From positions 682,001 to 746,000 of the forward strand of contig JALMLS010000322.1 of assembly GCA_038496445.1 (NCBI GenBank): DNA of 64,000 nucleotides. The letters are read 5' to 3'. This stretch comes from Trichosphaerium sp. ATCC 40318 (taxonomy: Eukaryota; Discosea; Flabellinia; Trichosidae). This document shows positions 22,933 through 34,031 of the stretch, one piece after another; position 1 is the stretch's first letter; every line of letters starts with the position of its first letter. The notes below the pieces were generated by a model that was not told where the DNA came from, ran no database searches, and saw nothing but the letters and a program-made list of their open reading frames with translations. A program made the translations under genes and the position numbers.

Positions 22933-25113
22933 CTACTCGTTGTTGAATTGATCCTAGAGAATGGTGTGAGCAATGAGGGAGTGCGCAGGTATTTTCAAAG
23001 AAGGGGAAGCAAAACTGGCCTACCTGCAATTTTTTCGCCATTGCTGTGTCCTCATCTTCCTGAGTATACGTGCGCACTGCAAACTGGTAGAATTTGGTTA
23101 AAAGCGTGAAAGCATCTCCAGAATTGAGTTTTATGGTTTGTCCGCAATTCAAGGGTTTTATATTGTTGTCGTTTGATATACAGAACAATGGGTTCACTCC
23201 TTGGTTGCGCAGTTCCAATACAAAGTTATCCGCGCTGCCAACTGGTCTAACCTTCGCCTGAGTGCGACTCACGCGTGTATCACCGCCTACATGCGCTCTG
23301 CCAAGCGTGATGCGTTTATTGAATGGCACGTAGATATCCTCACCTATGCGTTGTTAATCCTAGTCATCGTTATGCTTCCCGCACCTCCATCAAACTTTGC
23401 AAACAACCGAACGCCACATATTTCCTTTGAAGACGAACTTGAGCCAGCAGATGTCTTTTTTTGTTTTTTTGGTGTTTTGGCTTTTACCGCTGCTTGTGGC
23501 TTTGGAGTACTCTTTTTCACTGCTGGTTTCGGTTTTGCTTTGTAAGGTTTTGCGCTTGGATTACCTTTGACAGCTCCTTCAAATTGTGCAAAGTCAATCG
23601 TAGAAATACCCAGCTCCTCAAGCATTCCATTGATTTTATCGAAAGGTTTATCATTTTGGAACGCGTGGACATTCGAGGGTGAAGGCATTGATACAAGCTT
23701 CATCGGTACACCTTTACCATAGTTCTAATAATAGTCAGAGACCGAAAGAAGGTGAGGACGCCAATGTTTCATAAAAAAAGAGAGGACTCTGCCGTAGGTT
23801 GTGTGGTTACCTTGTACATATTTAGTACTGTCTTCCTTCCACTTCCTAGCTCGCCACAGAAAGCTATGACCAAACCTCCCTTCGGATTTGCTTTTTTTTC
23901 TTTAAAGATGAGTTTTACAATATTAGAGAAAATTGGCGCCCATGAATCTATATGGGATTGCCTGGCTGCATCGTTTGCTACATAAAGAGTCACATATATA
24001 CTATAGCTGGTAGAGTACCTGTTGTTGTGAGGGATAAAGGAAGGAACATAACGCCTTTTCTCTGACATTTAAGAAACCACGATTCAATAGACCCTTCAGT
24101 TATAGAAAGGGCTCTTTTAATAGCTTCCATCTCTGCTGTAATATTATCAGATTCAAATGTAGTACATGCGCCATCCCAGAAAGGATATCCTGTGCCGTCA
24201 CCGTTCCATCTGGCTTTTTTGTTAGTAATATCTCCTTTTGTCTTGTATAGTCCTGTACGTACTGAATGGAAGGTTCTTCAGCGATAAAAAGCACTTTTAC
24301 TCTTTGTGGGTAGCCTTAAAAGAACATTAGTTGACATGTTTTTTTTTGAATTTTTGCAGTTACCAAATTTGTCGAATACTGTCGTAACACGCGATGACGG
24401 AGGTCCAAAAGGTTTTTTAAGGGAATCTAGAACATCATCACCTCCTGTTAACGCTTGCTCCCAGCTTTATTAAGCATCAGAAAGTGATAAAAAAAATAAA
24501 CAACATTTGCTGAGATAGTTTCTTTTAATGGTCATTGTACTTACCCTCCAGGCACAGAAAAGTCTTCACTTGCTTTCTTCTGTTTAGCTGGCTTTGCTTT
24601 CTTTGATTTCTTGCTCTTTGACGCTTTTTCTATTTTTTGGCGTCTTATCTTCATGTACTCTTTGATGAGGGTGCGTAAATGTTTTTTATCGACTTCTTTT
24701 AACGTTTCAAAGTCTACGAAAGAGGTTGACAAGGCAGAAAGAGAAGATCGAGCCCTATTTGTTATTTAACGAATTGATTTTGGATGGGTACCTTGTAGAT
24801 CGTCCTCGCTTTCGATTACTTTCGTTGTGAGGCGTACTCGTTTGAATGCGTGAAACATACACTCTGGGTGATACCTGACGGTGTTAAAGCATCTGTGTAT
24901 ACCTTTTGGCATACCATTTGGTCTGTAGGTCCCCTTCGTGAAAAAAACTCGCTGTTTGTTTTCCAATTCGCACTGTTGCTTTCTCAATCTCCTTAGACTC
25001 ACATCCAGAGAATCCACACTAAGTTAAATAACATTAGCGGTTAAAAAACTTGTTTTACATACTTTGGAGCGTCCAGTCGGTGCGTATGTTACAATGTAAA
25101 GGTTGTTGGCCAT
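22933..25113 (-). CDS. zf-PARP / uracil-DNA-glycosylase-like / FHA protein
   Basis: About 480 residues in many exons. N-terminus YAPTGRSKCGFSGCES ... RYHPECMF is a PARP-type zinc finger (two Cys, then HxxC), which binds DNA breaks. A lysine-rich linker (KSKKSKKAKPAK) follows. Next is a uracil-glycosylase fold: VKVLFIAEEPSIQ at the place of VKVVILGQDPYH, GYPFWDG, IESWFLKCQRKGVMFLPLSLT, SHIDSW, then MPSPSN at the place of HPSPLS. The catalytic Asp and His positions are therefore changed. The C-terminus is an FHA domain (RITLGRAHVGGDTRVSRTQA), which binds phosphothreonine. Introns include one of 28 nt (24875-24902) and one with donor GTGCGG (23344-23384). Probably a repair scaffold; catalysis doubtful. 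Confidence 0.8.
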
Positions 25114-25751
25114 CTTATTTAATGTTTTTCCATGAATAATTGTAATTTTGTAAGCCTACCTTAACAATGTTGTTGGTAACCAAATTGGTTTATTTTGTGT
25201 CTAGACTTTCAACATGAGCGTTGTTTCTCAAATGACATATGCCACAAGGAAATTAAGGATCGATAGTTGTCCTCTTTTGCTATGACAATGTGCCTTGTAC
25301 TCCTTCATTTACCTCACCACAATACCAGATTTATTTTGCATTGAGAAATCACGTGGCTAAAGAAGCTCTCATTTGTTCCAACACAAGCGAAAACAAAAAA
25401 ACCCATAAGAGTTATCAGCTTCGAGGCTTAGTGCGCGTGTAGTAACATTATAACGATTGCTCTGTAACAGACATTGCGTGTCAAAACTCGAAATAAAAAC
25501 TTGTCTTTCATTGAACAATCCGAGTTCATTCGGGTCTAAGTATCCTCGATCTATTAAAGAATAATAACAACATTACTATGTTTTGTCTATTTTACAAAAA
25601 ATTTATTTACATTCTGGAGGGCTTTGATTTAAATCGGCATGTTAGTTTTTTTTGATTTGATTATTTTTTTTTGGGTGCCTTGCATTTTCCTTTGTTTTTT
25701 TTGATAAATAATGCCTCTTTCCCTTCTTTTCTTACGTTTGTATTTCTAAAA
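25114..25751. other. Intergenic
   Basis: Upstream of the zf-PARP/UNG-like gene and downstream of a membrane-protein gene. Contains one CACGTG at about 25351. No coding evidence. Confidence 0.5.
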
Positions 25752-26420
25752 CTACAAACAACAAACGCTTTCTGCGTCCAATATACCACAATGATTACAA
25801 TTAGGGAGATATAATGCGATAAATTCAGTTTCTTGTTTTTCAAATAAATCCACTGTTATTATATCTTCCTCTTCAATACTGTCACCGATTTTAACATGCT
25901 TATTAGCATCTCTAATACCCAGTACTAGAACATATAACCAACACACCATCCATATAGAACCACCAAGTACTTCAAACATAACCTACAATTCGAGTATAAA
26001 CAAAACTGAAAAAAGCCCAAAAAAAAAAAAAAAAACAAACTAAAACCCAATTGATGGTTGTACGTACAATGAGCCTTAAAGGTCTTTCTTCAAACAAAAA
26101 GTTATCACGTGGGCTTTCATACCAAGTATATAAAAGAGGGCTATACGCTAGTAGTATATTTATGACGCTATAGAACAAGAAGGAGTGTAAGACGATGAGA
26201 CTTTGTGAATGAACAAAAAAACTATTTCTCTCGAAACGGCGTTTTTATCAAAACTTGCACCAAAATGGTTTTTAAAGTAAAACGCATACCTTAATACAAT
26301 AGCAAGACGTCCTCTTCTTACTACATGTGTGTTTTGCTTGTAATGGCTTTGTTTTTGTTTTACAGCACAACTTCCGCTAGTAGTACCAAAATGCGCCGTG
26401 TTTACCTTTGTATCTATCAT
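25752..26420 (-). CDS. Two-pass membrane protein, unknown
   Basis: Three exons. From the ATG at 26420 (MIDTKVNTAHFG) a basic segment VVRRGRLA leads into a first helix (IVLSVINILLAYSPLLYTW), a loop (FLFEERPLRL), a second helix (GGSIWMVCWLYVLVLGI) and an acidic cytosolic or lumenal tail (DSIEEEDIITVDLFEKQ) with a possible metal-binding LPNCNHCG near the end. The junctions (donors GTATGC and GTACGT) keep frame through both helices, which supports the model. About 155 residues. No family recognised. Confidence 0.55.
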
Positions 26421-26677
26421 TTAACCAACTATAGGGTGATTATATCGTATTTTAAACGTTTGTATTTAGGTCTGCTTTTCTTTGCTTTTTAATGCCGTTG
26501 TAGTACTGTTCTATACAATATATATATTCAACCTTTACGACTGGTGATGCTACAACGTAGTTTTGAGTACTTTCAAGTAAATAAAAACTAGTCTCCCCGA
26601 ACTTCTCCATTTTTTCCCCTTATACGTGAAACTACGCCAATAGATTGTCCCCAGGACTATGTAATTGTATTATAGCA

Positions 26678-26977
26678 TTATGATGTAAAAACACTAGAGT
26701 ACAGGAGCGCTAAAAAAAGGAGGAGAAACGTCAATATTTCACGATAATAAAGTTCCGTGCTTGGTCCGCGAGTAGCGTCATTTTCACGTAGAGTACTCTT
26801 TGGGTGTTCGTGCCAATTAACAAAAGCACGTGATATGCTAATTGGTGTTATTTTTGGGATAAAGAGGGTAGAGACACTTGTCATTGTGACATTGTAAAAC
26901 GGTTCATTGGTAGAATTTGCAACTTTGATTTTGTTCTTTTTTGAAATTCTTCTTAGTGCTTGATATGTTCGATTCAT
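26678..26977 (-). CDS. Possible small tail-anchored protein
   Basis: Single-exon frame of 99 codons with a basic start (MNRTYQALRRISKKNKIK) and a hydrophobic C-terminal helix (ILTFLLLFLALLYSSVFTS), the layout of a tail-anchored protein. No family recognised; a chance ORF is possible. Confidence 0.3.
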   Translation of the reverse strand: MNRTYQALRRISKKNKIKVANSTNEPFYNVTMTSVSTLFIPKITPISISRAFVNWHEHPKSTLRENDATRGPSTELYYREILTFLLLFLALLYSSVFTS

Positions 26978-27361
26978 TCTTTTATTTAACTTAAAAATGC
27001 TAGTGTTATCACAGCGAGAAAAGTAGTTGTACTGAAATACAACGTGTGGGAGGGAGAAAAACTAAAAAAGAAGGGAAGTTCAAAACAAACTTTATTTTTA
27101 GTCTTGTTGATTGTTAGGTCATACTATCGCTGTAAATTACGCTTACGTTAGTTAATAAAGCAAACGCGCTTGAAAAGATGCTTCTTACACCTTTCGCGGG
27201 TCACGTGCATTGCCTTCATGTTTGAGCGCTTACTAGCTTTCTTTCTGCGCTCTTTAATGAGGTCTTTCGAGAAATTCTTATTTGTGCACCATCCTTCTGT
27301 TTACCAATCATACGAAATTTCTAAAGGACAACCGCGTTCTCGAATTTCCCCGCAGGTATTT
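26978..27361. other. Intergenic
   Basis: Short plus ORF at 27170-27376 has no family and overlaps the end of the nuclease-like gene. Nothing else seen. Confidence 0.45.
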
Positions 27362-30300
27362 CTAGTTTTTAGTTAGGCTGTTATGTATAGAAAAGTGCGT
27401 ACGGTGGTATGCTACAGGTTTTCTAAAGTAATTGGTTCCTCGTTTGGGAAGATGTAAAAGAGGCTTCACTCTTGGGTCACTTGGAGGTAATGATAAATCG
27501 GGTTTGTATTGTCTGATAGTAGATATTATACTAGAAATATCTCCGGTCCACCAATATGGTATAGGAATCAAACAAATGCCTTTTAAAAGATAACATAAGA
27601 ACCAAACAAGGAAAAGAAGAAAAAAATAAGACAAAATAGAAACGTACCTTGACGTTCACATTCTCGATGTTTTATAGCATCACGTGCTTTGTATACAGAA
27701 GAAGGTTCATGCAGCACGCAGTCATGAAAGTGATGTTCTCCTAGAGTACAATTGTGAGTTGATTTTTTTAGTATTTTGTTTTACCTTGATACTCCAAAGC
27801 AAGGTTATGGTGTTCAACGTAAATATCCAGAGATAATAGTTGACCACTTATAAATCGTTCACCTATTTGGTGCTCTTCCAATACAGGACAATAAGGGAAT
27901 ATACGTCTAACACATTCTAATAAAACACGCTGACGAGAACGTTTGGAAGTGACATTAAAATTCTGCCAATCCCAAGAAATATTTGGATATAAGTGGCTTA
28001 ACATATTCGGAAAATATTTAAGAACGCTCGATCTTCCTGTATTCAAAAGCTGTTTATCTGATACACGATACCTTTAAAAGATAGTCAAAAAATTAAGTCG
28101 GAAAATCCAATGTATTTGTATCCATAAAAATAAAGGACAAAAAAAAACTGAACAAAAAAAACTAGCTATAAATCACGTGATTTTTACCATTGTTCAGGTT
28201 TTGCTATTGTATACTTCTTTTCAAGTTTCTTCAAGAAACTAACAACATTTTTTTGTTCATTCCAAAACGTACGATCTCTATTTTTTTGACAGTTTCAAGT
28301 TAGTCATTTTATCAAGTTATTTATAAATAACTAACCTTTTTTCTACCCTTAATACAGACGACCACATATAATCAGGGAATAAGGTTGATAAACATTGAGA
28401 TAAGCATCCATCATGTCTAGAAAAAAACAAGAAAAAAGTGAGAAACTACTAGGTAGTAGTTTTTTTACCTTCGAAGTATGCCACCGCCACCAGCATGATA
28501 AATATCAGCAGGTAGGATATCTTTCCAATCAATCAGTGTCATTAATCTTTTATGGGAGCAAAATCCATTAATCCAGCTTCGTTGGCGTGATTCGTCTTTC
28601 CAATACCACAAAGGAGATGAACTTTATCCAACAGCGTTGTTAGTTAACTAATTCTTTGCTGCCATTACTTACGTAAATTTAAATAGCTCCCAATTGTGCT
28701 CTGGAAATATTGAAGATAGTGTACGTGATAGAGAGTTCCCATATCTATCCATAATGTTAAGTAGTCTTTACAAAATAGCAGAAAAAAAAAGAAAGTACTT
28801 TAACACAATATGAAAACCGCCAAGTTTATCTATTTCCTTTGCTGTGACGGGATACCACATATCAAAAGTTTTCATGCCCATCTTATGCGCAATATTTTCA
28901 AACCAATCACGGTGATACTTCATCAAGTGATCTGAAGGCAGCTTCCTGGGAAGGAATAAGAATAAACAACCAACATGACATCGAACGTTAACGTCCTATT
29001 GATGTTTAAACGTACTTGAACAGATATGACGGCCATTCGTAGTCGGGATAAATCACTTTCAAAGCATCCAATAAGTTATGGTTATACCTACAACATAAGT
29101 GTTAACAGGCAGAGGTTGAACATTAGAAAAAAAACTGGTACCGTTTTAAAATAAATTTAGCTCCAGGGAACTGTACAAGCTTCTCTTTAGAAATATGAGC
29201 CCAGTCGATGAGATTTTCAACACCTAAGGCATCTCCATATACATTAAATTGTTTTCGCTGAAAATTTACATCATCCCAGAGCTCAGCATCTTGAGGACTA
29301 AAATTGAAAAAAAATCAATAAAGAAATTTAGGTAAGCTTTAAAGCAGCCTCTGTTGCGTACGGTTTGAACTTGTTCATATCCCACACATGATGAAGATAT
29401 AGATGTGGTATCATTTTGGCTATAGAACCATATCTACAGCAATTAAAAGATGATGTGAAGGTTTTGTTAATACCTCGAGAGGATTGCACTTCCACCTACT
29501 ATGTCAGTGATCTGCTCACGTGATATAGAGTACCATCCGTTTAGATCATGTATACCAAACTCAGACATATTATACTCTAACCAACCCCGTTGATTATCTT
29601 CACTATCCCAACAGCCACGTGGAGCTGTCCTGGCAAGAGTAAGGACAAGCTGTAAAAAACTCAAAGCAACATACTTGAACCGCCAAGGAAGCCATTTATA
29701 CTCTGGGAACACTTGTTCTAACATACCAGAGACACTTTCTCGATACCTACAAAAATACTCAGAAGGATTGTACTCGCGTGCACATACTTTATTAGAATTC
29801 CTGTGCCATTTTTCTTCCTTACGTCAGCACAAGTAATATTGTACCACTGATCATATGTTTTAACATTGAGAAGCCTAGATACATCATCTAGCTTCTGTCT
29901 ACGATTTTTATGTTGCTTCCAGTGATTCTTTGAAACTTGCCTGTCAGAAAGATAAGCGGAAAAAAAAGACACTGTGCTCTTTAGTTCGCTGTGAAACTAC
30001 GTACTTGAAGTTGGACTCAATCCAATTATACTCTGGATAAATATCATTCAGTGCTTTTGCCATGGAATTACCATACCTAATTTAACCGTGAATATCAAGG
30101 GTCGTAGATGTTAACACTTTTCTATCAAGTGCAACAAAATATTCTGTTTTGAGGTATTGTCGACTATCACGTGATTTCTGTAATTCATGTATTGACGTAC
30201 GCATAGTATAGAAAGTTGTTCGAACATAGTTTGATGATATCTTTCAAGTTCACATTGTAAAAATCGGATAACTTCGCAATTTTCAATTTTTTTCTAACAA

Positions 30301-30508
30301 CTTTGTCAAAATACTGCCTTAGCTCTTTAGAGTCCCGCCATTTAACTTGTAGATTCTCGTCTACGTTGAAATTAGCAATGGTAAGACTATTAGAGCCAAA
30401 TAAACGCGGTTGCTAGGTTTTTTTAACGAACGCACTGTTTTTATCAATTCGACGTGCGCGACGAGATCTTGACGCGAAAAATAAAGCGTTAGGTGCTTTA
30501 GCTGCCAT
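27362..30508 (-). CDS. Tandem W-repeat protein with C-terminal nuclease-like domain
   Basis: Large gene with about 20 short exons. It carries seven tandem repeats of about 100 residues whose core is DWY-x(5-6)-D/E-x(4)-GG-x-LL...YPEY-W-PW-F; examples are DQWYNITCADV, NGWYSISREQI and DMWYPVTAKEI. Linkers start with a W/R-rich segment (ESRQRSWINGF). The C-terminus has LLSLDIYVEHHNLALEYQGEHHF and later GICLIPIPYWW, a D...E-Y-Q-G arrangement of the kind seen in PD-(D/E)XK-fold endonucleases. Similar proteins are, to my knowledge, expanded in Rhizophagus-type fungi and in some amoebae and giant viruses. The first exon (MAAKAPNALFFASRS) connects uncertainly. Function is unproven; nucleic-acid cutting is inferred. 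Confidence 0.75.
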
Positions 30509-31008
30509 TTACAATTTGTAGTCTACAATAGTTTGGCTGGGTACTTGCTATTAGCCGCATTGTACGCTCTAATGCGTGGATAGATGGTTAACCATGGCAT
30601 AAAAGCTGATCACAGTCATCTATTGTCAAAACCGGATTAAAAATTCTAGGTCTGATTATCTGACTGGGAGCTCATCAACTCTTGAACAGTAGGCTGTAGA
30701 TGGCGCGAATCGTTACTACGCATCTTATAGGCAAAGACTACAACAAATAATTTAGTGCAAGTAGTGCGTGATCACGTCATTGCCATCAAATAAAACGTTT
30801 TCTATCCATCACGTGTAAAGAGAATTCGTTAACGGTTGGTGGTTAAGGTAAATTCTATTTTGTGTACTGATACCGCTCTCAAATGGCGTCATTGAGCGCC
30901 GAGATATCAGTTTAACGTGTATGAAAACTCTTACCGAAATCGCCGATAATTAAGTGCATTTAGTAGTCCATTGTTCTAAAAACGCAGCAAAGGCTATAGC
31001 GCCAGGCG
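30509..31008. promoter_or_regulatory. Divergent region, nuclease-like gene and 14-3-3
   Basis: 500 bp between two divergently transcribed genes. Contains CACGTG at about 30810 and no ORF with support. Probably holds both promoters. Confidence 0.4.
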
Positions 31009-32434
31009 ATGGCGTTGAGCACTAGTTCCGATACACAACGAGGTAGTATTTACAAGATGGAGCTTACGCGCTCCAAAGCCAAGGAAACACTGTCAGATGC
31101 AGCTAAAGACTGTATCTTTGAGGCGGAGATAGCAGCCAAGGTATAATACTGCTTTTTTAGTACATTTGAGTTTCTACTCGCTAGCGCGCTTTCCACGCTC
31201 ATGGTCTAATTGAGCTTTAACTTAGATCATTTTTAACGTTTTATTACTTGTAATCGATAAAAACAACGCTAGTTCTTTTATTTGTATGTAGTAGTGGCTT
31301 GTTACACGCTTTTCTGAATTATTTTCTTTAATCGCGTATTTGTAACGTACGGTTTTAGGCTGGAATATACGATGATGTATTGTTAAGTTTAAACAAGGCT
31401 GCAAAGCTTGGTGTAGAGTTTGGAGAGCGCGAGCGGCATTTTTTTTCAGAAGCGTACAAGAAGGTACTAGGTAAGCGCTTGGCAGCACACCAAGTCATAT
31501 TGGAGCTAGAAAACAAACAAACAGAAATGTACGTGTCACTAAACGGAGATAAAACCTCTAAACTACAAAACCAACAACGCACGAGTTACTTCATAGCAAT
31601 AAAACAGAAATTGTTTTTTGACATTTCAAAGCACAAAAGTAGCCCAACACACAGCTCAAGCATTTCTCTACGCTAAAGGAAGTAGACCTGACCTGCTAGA
31701 ATTAGTTTACACACTCGTCAAGTCTATTTTTCTTTGTTTGCCAACTACCCAACAATCCTTTGACTGAAATACGTTTAAATTCATTATACCGTTTATACAA
31801 TACTTTATTTCTGTGTACACAAGTTTTTATTTATTTCGAATGCTGTGATATGTCGTTAGGATCTTTTTTGTAATTTTTTTTCTTGAAATGCCAAAATTTT
31901 TTTGGTTTGTACTAACTGTTCTAAAACAGAAATGAGCACAAAGCTCAAAAGATAAAAGAATACAGAGAAAGGTTAGATGGGTCTATACGTAAATTTTGCA
32001 CAGAACTTATAACGATTCTTGATGATCATCTTGTACCAAACGCTACTAAATGTGGAGCTAAAATTTTTTATCTTAAAATGAAGGCAGACTATTGTCGATT
32101 CTGGGCAGAAACAAAAAGAGATAAAGATCGTCAGGATATGATCGAAAAGACTCAAAATGCATATACAGAAGCTATGAAACAAGCGTACTCTTCTCTAGGC
32201 GCAAATCATCCGACAAGGATGGCTTTGGTTCTTAATTACGCTATTTTCTTGTTTGAAGTTGTAGAGGATAAGGAAAAAGCTTGTAGAGTAGCAGATAAGG
32301 CTCATGATGATTTCTTTGGGTCTCAGACTTCTTCTATATCTTTAAAAGAGATAAAAGAGGCTGAATTGATACTACAGCTTTTAAAACAACACGTAGCGAT
32401 GTGGGAATACGATGAAGATGATGAATTTGAGTGA
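31009..32434 (+). CDS. 14-3-3 protein
   Basis: Three exons. Helices in order: AGIYDDVLLSLNKAAKLG and SEAYKKVLGKRLAAHQVI (helices 2-3), KIFYLKMKADYCRFWAE (helix 5), HPTRMALVLNYAIFLFEV (helix 7), LKEIKEAELILQLLKQHV (helix 9), and an acidic tail EDDEFE. These align along the whole family, which binds phosphoserine/threonine peptides as dimers. Of the usual pocket residues, Lys49 (AYKK), Arg127 (CRFW) and Asn173 (LNY) are kept. The position of Arg56 (GARR in most members) reads GKRL here, a Leu, and Tyr128 is Phe. The middle intron (donor GTACGT at about 31531) is about 400 nt. About 250 residues; the start at 31009 gives a short N-terminal extension. Confidence 0.95.
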
Positions 32435-32796
32435 GTAGATAGGGAAGCAAGTAGACGAATTCGATTCTCAAGTTTTTAATTTAAACCTCAAAACGGCGCC
32501 TATATAGTGGAGTGGGTACTGGAGTGTAGAGGGAGAGCAATTAACTTTGCCGAACGGGAAATCCCAATAGAGAAATCTTCCACCTGTAAATTATTAATAT
32601 TGTTGAGTCTTGTTGTGATGGTTTTAGCAGTAAAGTAAATACAATTCAACTTTTCTCTTTTTTTTTTTCATATCTTGTTGTTTGCCTTTTTATCTTGTTC
32701 ATAAACGACCACACATAATTCCAGCTACAACCAGCTGAGTAGAGGAGCTTCTCAATCAAATAGCAAGTTGGATAGGTTTGGACAATAGGTAAACAC
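32435..32796. other. Intergenic
   Basis: Downstream of 14-3-3. The minus ORF at 32646-32906 overlaps the LRR relic and has no family. Nothing else seen. Confidence 0.45.
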
Positions 32797-33230
32797 ATAA
32801 TTTTACAAGTAGATACAAACGTGACTGATAACAGTTTGAAAGCATTGGCAGGTGTACATACTATCAACTTGTGCGGTTGTGAATCAATAACAGATGATGG
32901 CGTCAAGGCATTGGCAGGTGTTCACCAAATTGATTTAACTGGTACTAAGGTGACAGATGAAAGCCTTTTGCGTTGCCTGGCGTTCATAACATCACACTTC
33001 TGGCTAATAAATTACTAACAGATTTCGGCATTAGAGCATTAGCAGGTGTACACACCATTTATTTAGCATACACAAATGTGACGGATTTGGGTTTGACAGC
33101 TTTGGTTGGTGCACATTTTGTTGATTTATCATATACAGCTGTAACAGATAAAGGGTTAAGCTTTGGTTGGTGTACACACCATCAAGGTGTGGTTGTAATA
33201 ACATAACAAATGATGGTTATCAATGGTTGC
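32797..33230 (+). pseudogene. Broken leucine-rich-repeat gene fragment
   Basis: Repeats of the form LAGVHTINLCGCESITDDGV, VHQIDLTGTKVTD, VHTIYLAYTNVTDLGL and VHTIKVWL continue through three reading frames, with breaks near 32960 and near 33165. The same repeat type occurs intact in the F-box/LRR gene at 42143-43213. There is no F-box part and no start, so this is a decayed partial duplicate, in the opposite orientation to the intact gene. Confidence 0.85.
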
Positions 33231-34031
33231 GTACACAATACAAGCAAATGGGACAAGGCATGTGGAGCAAAAATTAGAAGATGTTAGCAACATCCATTAC
33301 TAGATACTCACTCCTACGGTAGTAAAACAAGTTGTAACTACAAATACAATGATGTAATAAATTTAGTATGACCATCCAACCTAGATACTCCTTCAACTCA
33401 CCACTAAATATGAATCGAAAAGCGCCATCATCAGGAAGTCTACCATGACAAACACCGTATAAAAATGTAACACGACAATAACTTAGTATTTTTTGGAGCG
33501 TAGTCAATTTTGTAGTTAACAAGGCTAAGCTGTTTGTACCTCAAACTTTGTTAGCGATCGTCATTTTATACAACTCTATTCGGCGCAGCAATAGAAAAAG
33601 GAAGAAAGGAAGCCACTAGCAAAAGGATAAACGATAATAGCTCAAGTTAAGTGGCGTACAAAGCCTGTTAGAAATTTCCTCACAAAGGGCAATACAACCA
33701 GCGTTTCTGAACAAGAAACAACCACCTGTGGATGTACGTAGCACAAACTCGAACATTTTCTGAACGAGGATTATGAAGCAAGGTGATGTTGCTTTAGTAC
33801 GCTAAACCAAAACTAAATTCTGTTAGGGGTAAAAAATAACGAGCTTTTTTTGTGATTGTACAACTCTATCTCACGTTCGAGCTTCCTTGTATTTCTTGCA
33901 AAAAAACCAGTTGAAACTGCAACTTGATAGCTGTACAATGGTGACACATAACGTTCGCGCCTGAATGTACTGCATGTTCATCAAAATATTTTGGTTTTTT
34001 TTCATAATTGTCACTTATCTCTAAACTGACA
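33231..34031. other. Intergenic
   Basis: Minus ORF 33274-33522 (82 codons) has no recognisable domain. Otherwise stops in all frames. The last 100 bp should hold the HAT promoter. Confidence 0.45.

Noticed and set aside
31355-31588. Minus ORF opposite the 14-3-3 second exon, and the plus read-through to 31676
   Set aside because: The plus read-through past 31531 leaves the 14-3-3 family; the GTACGT donor restores it. The minus ORF is a shadow.
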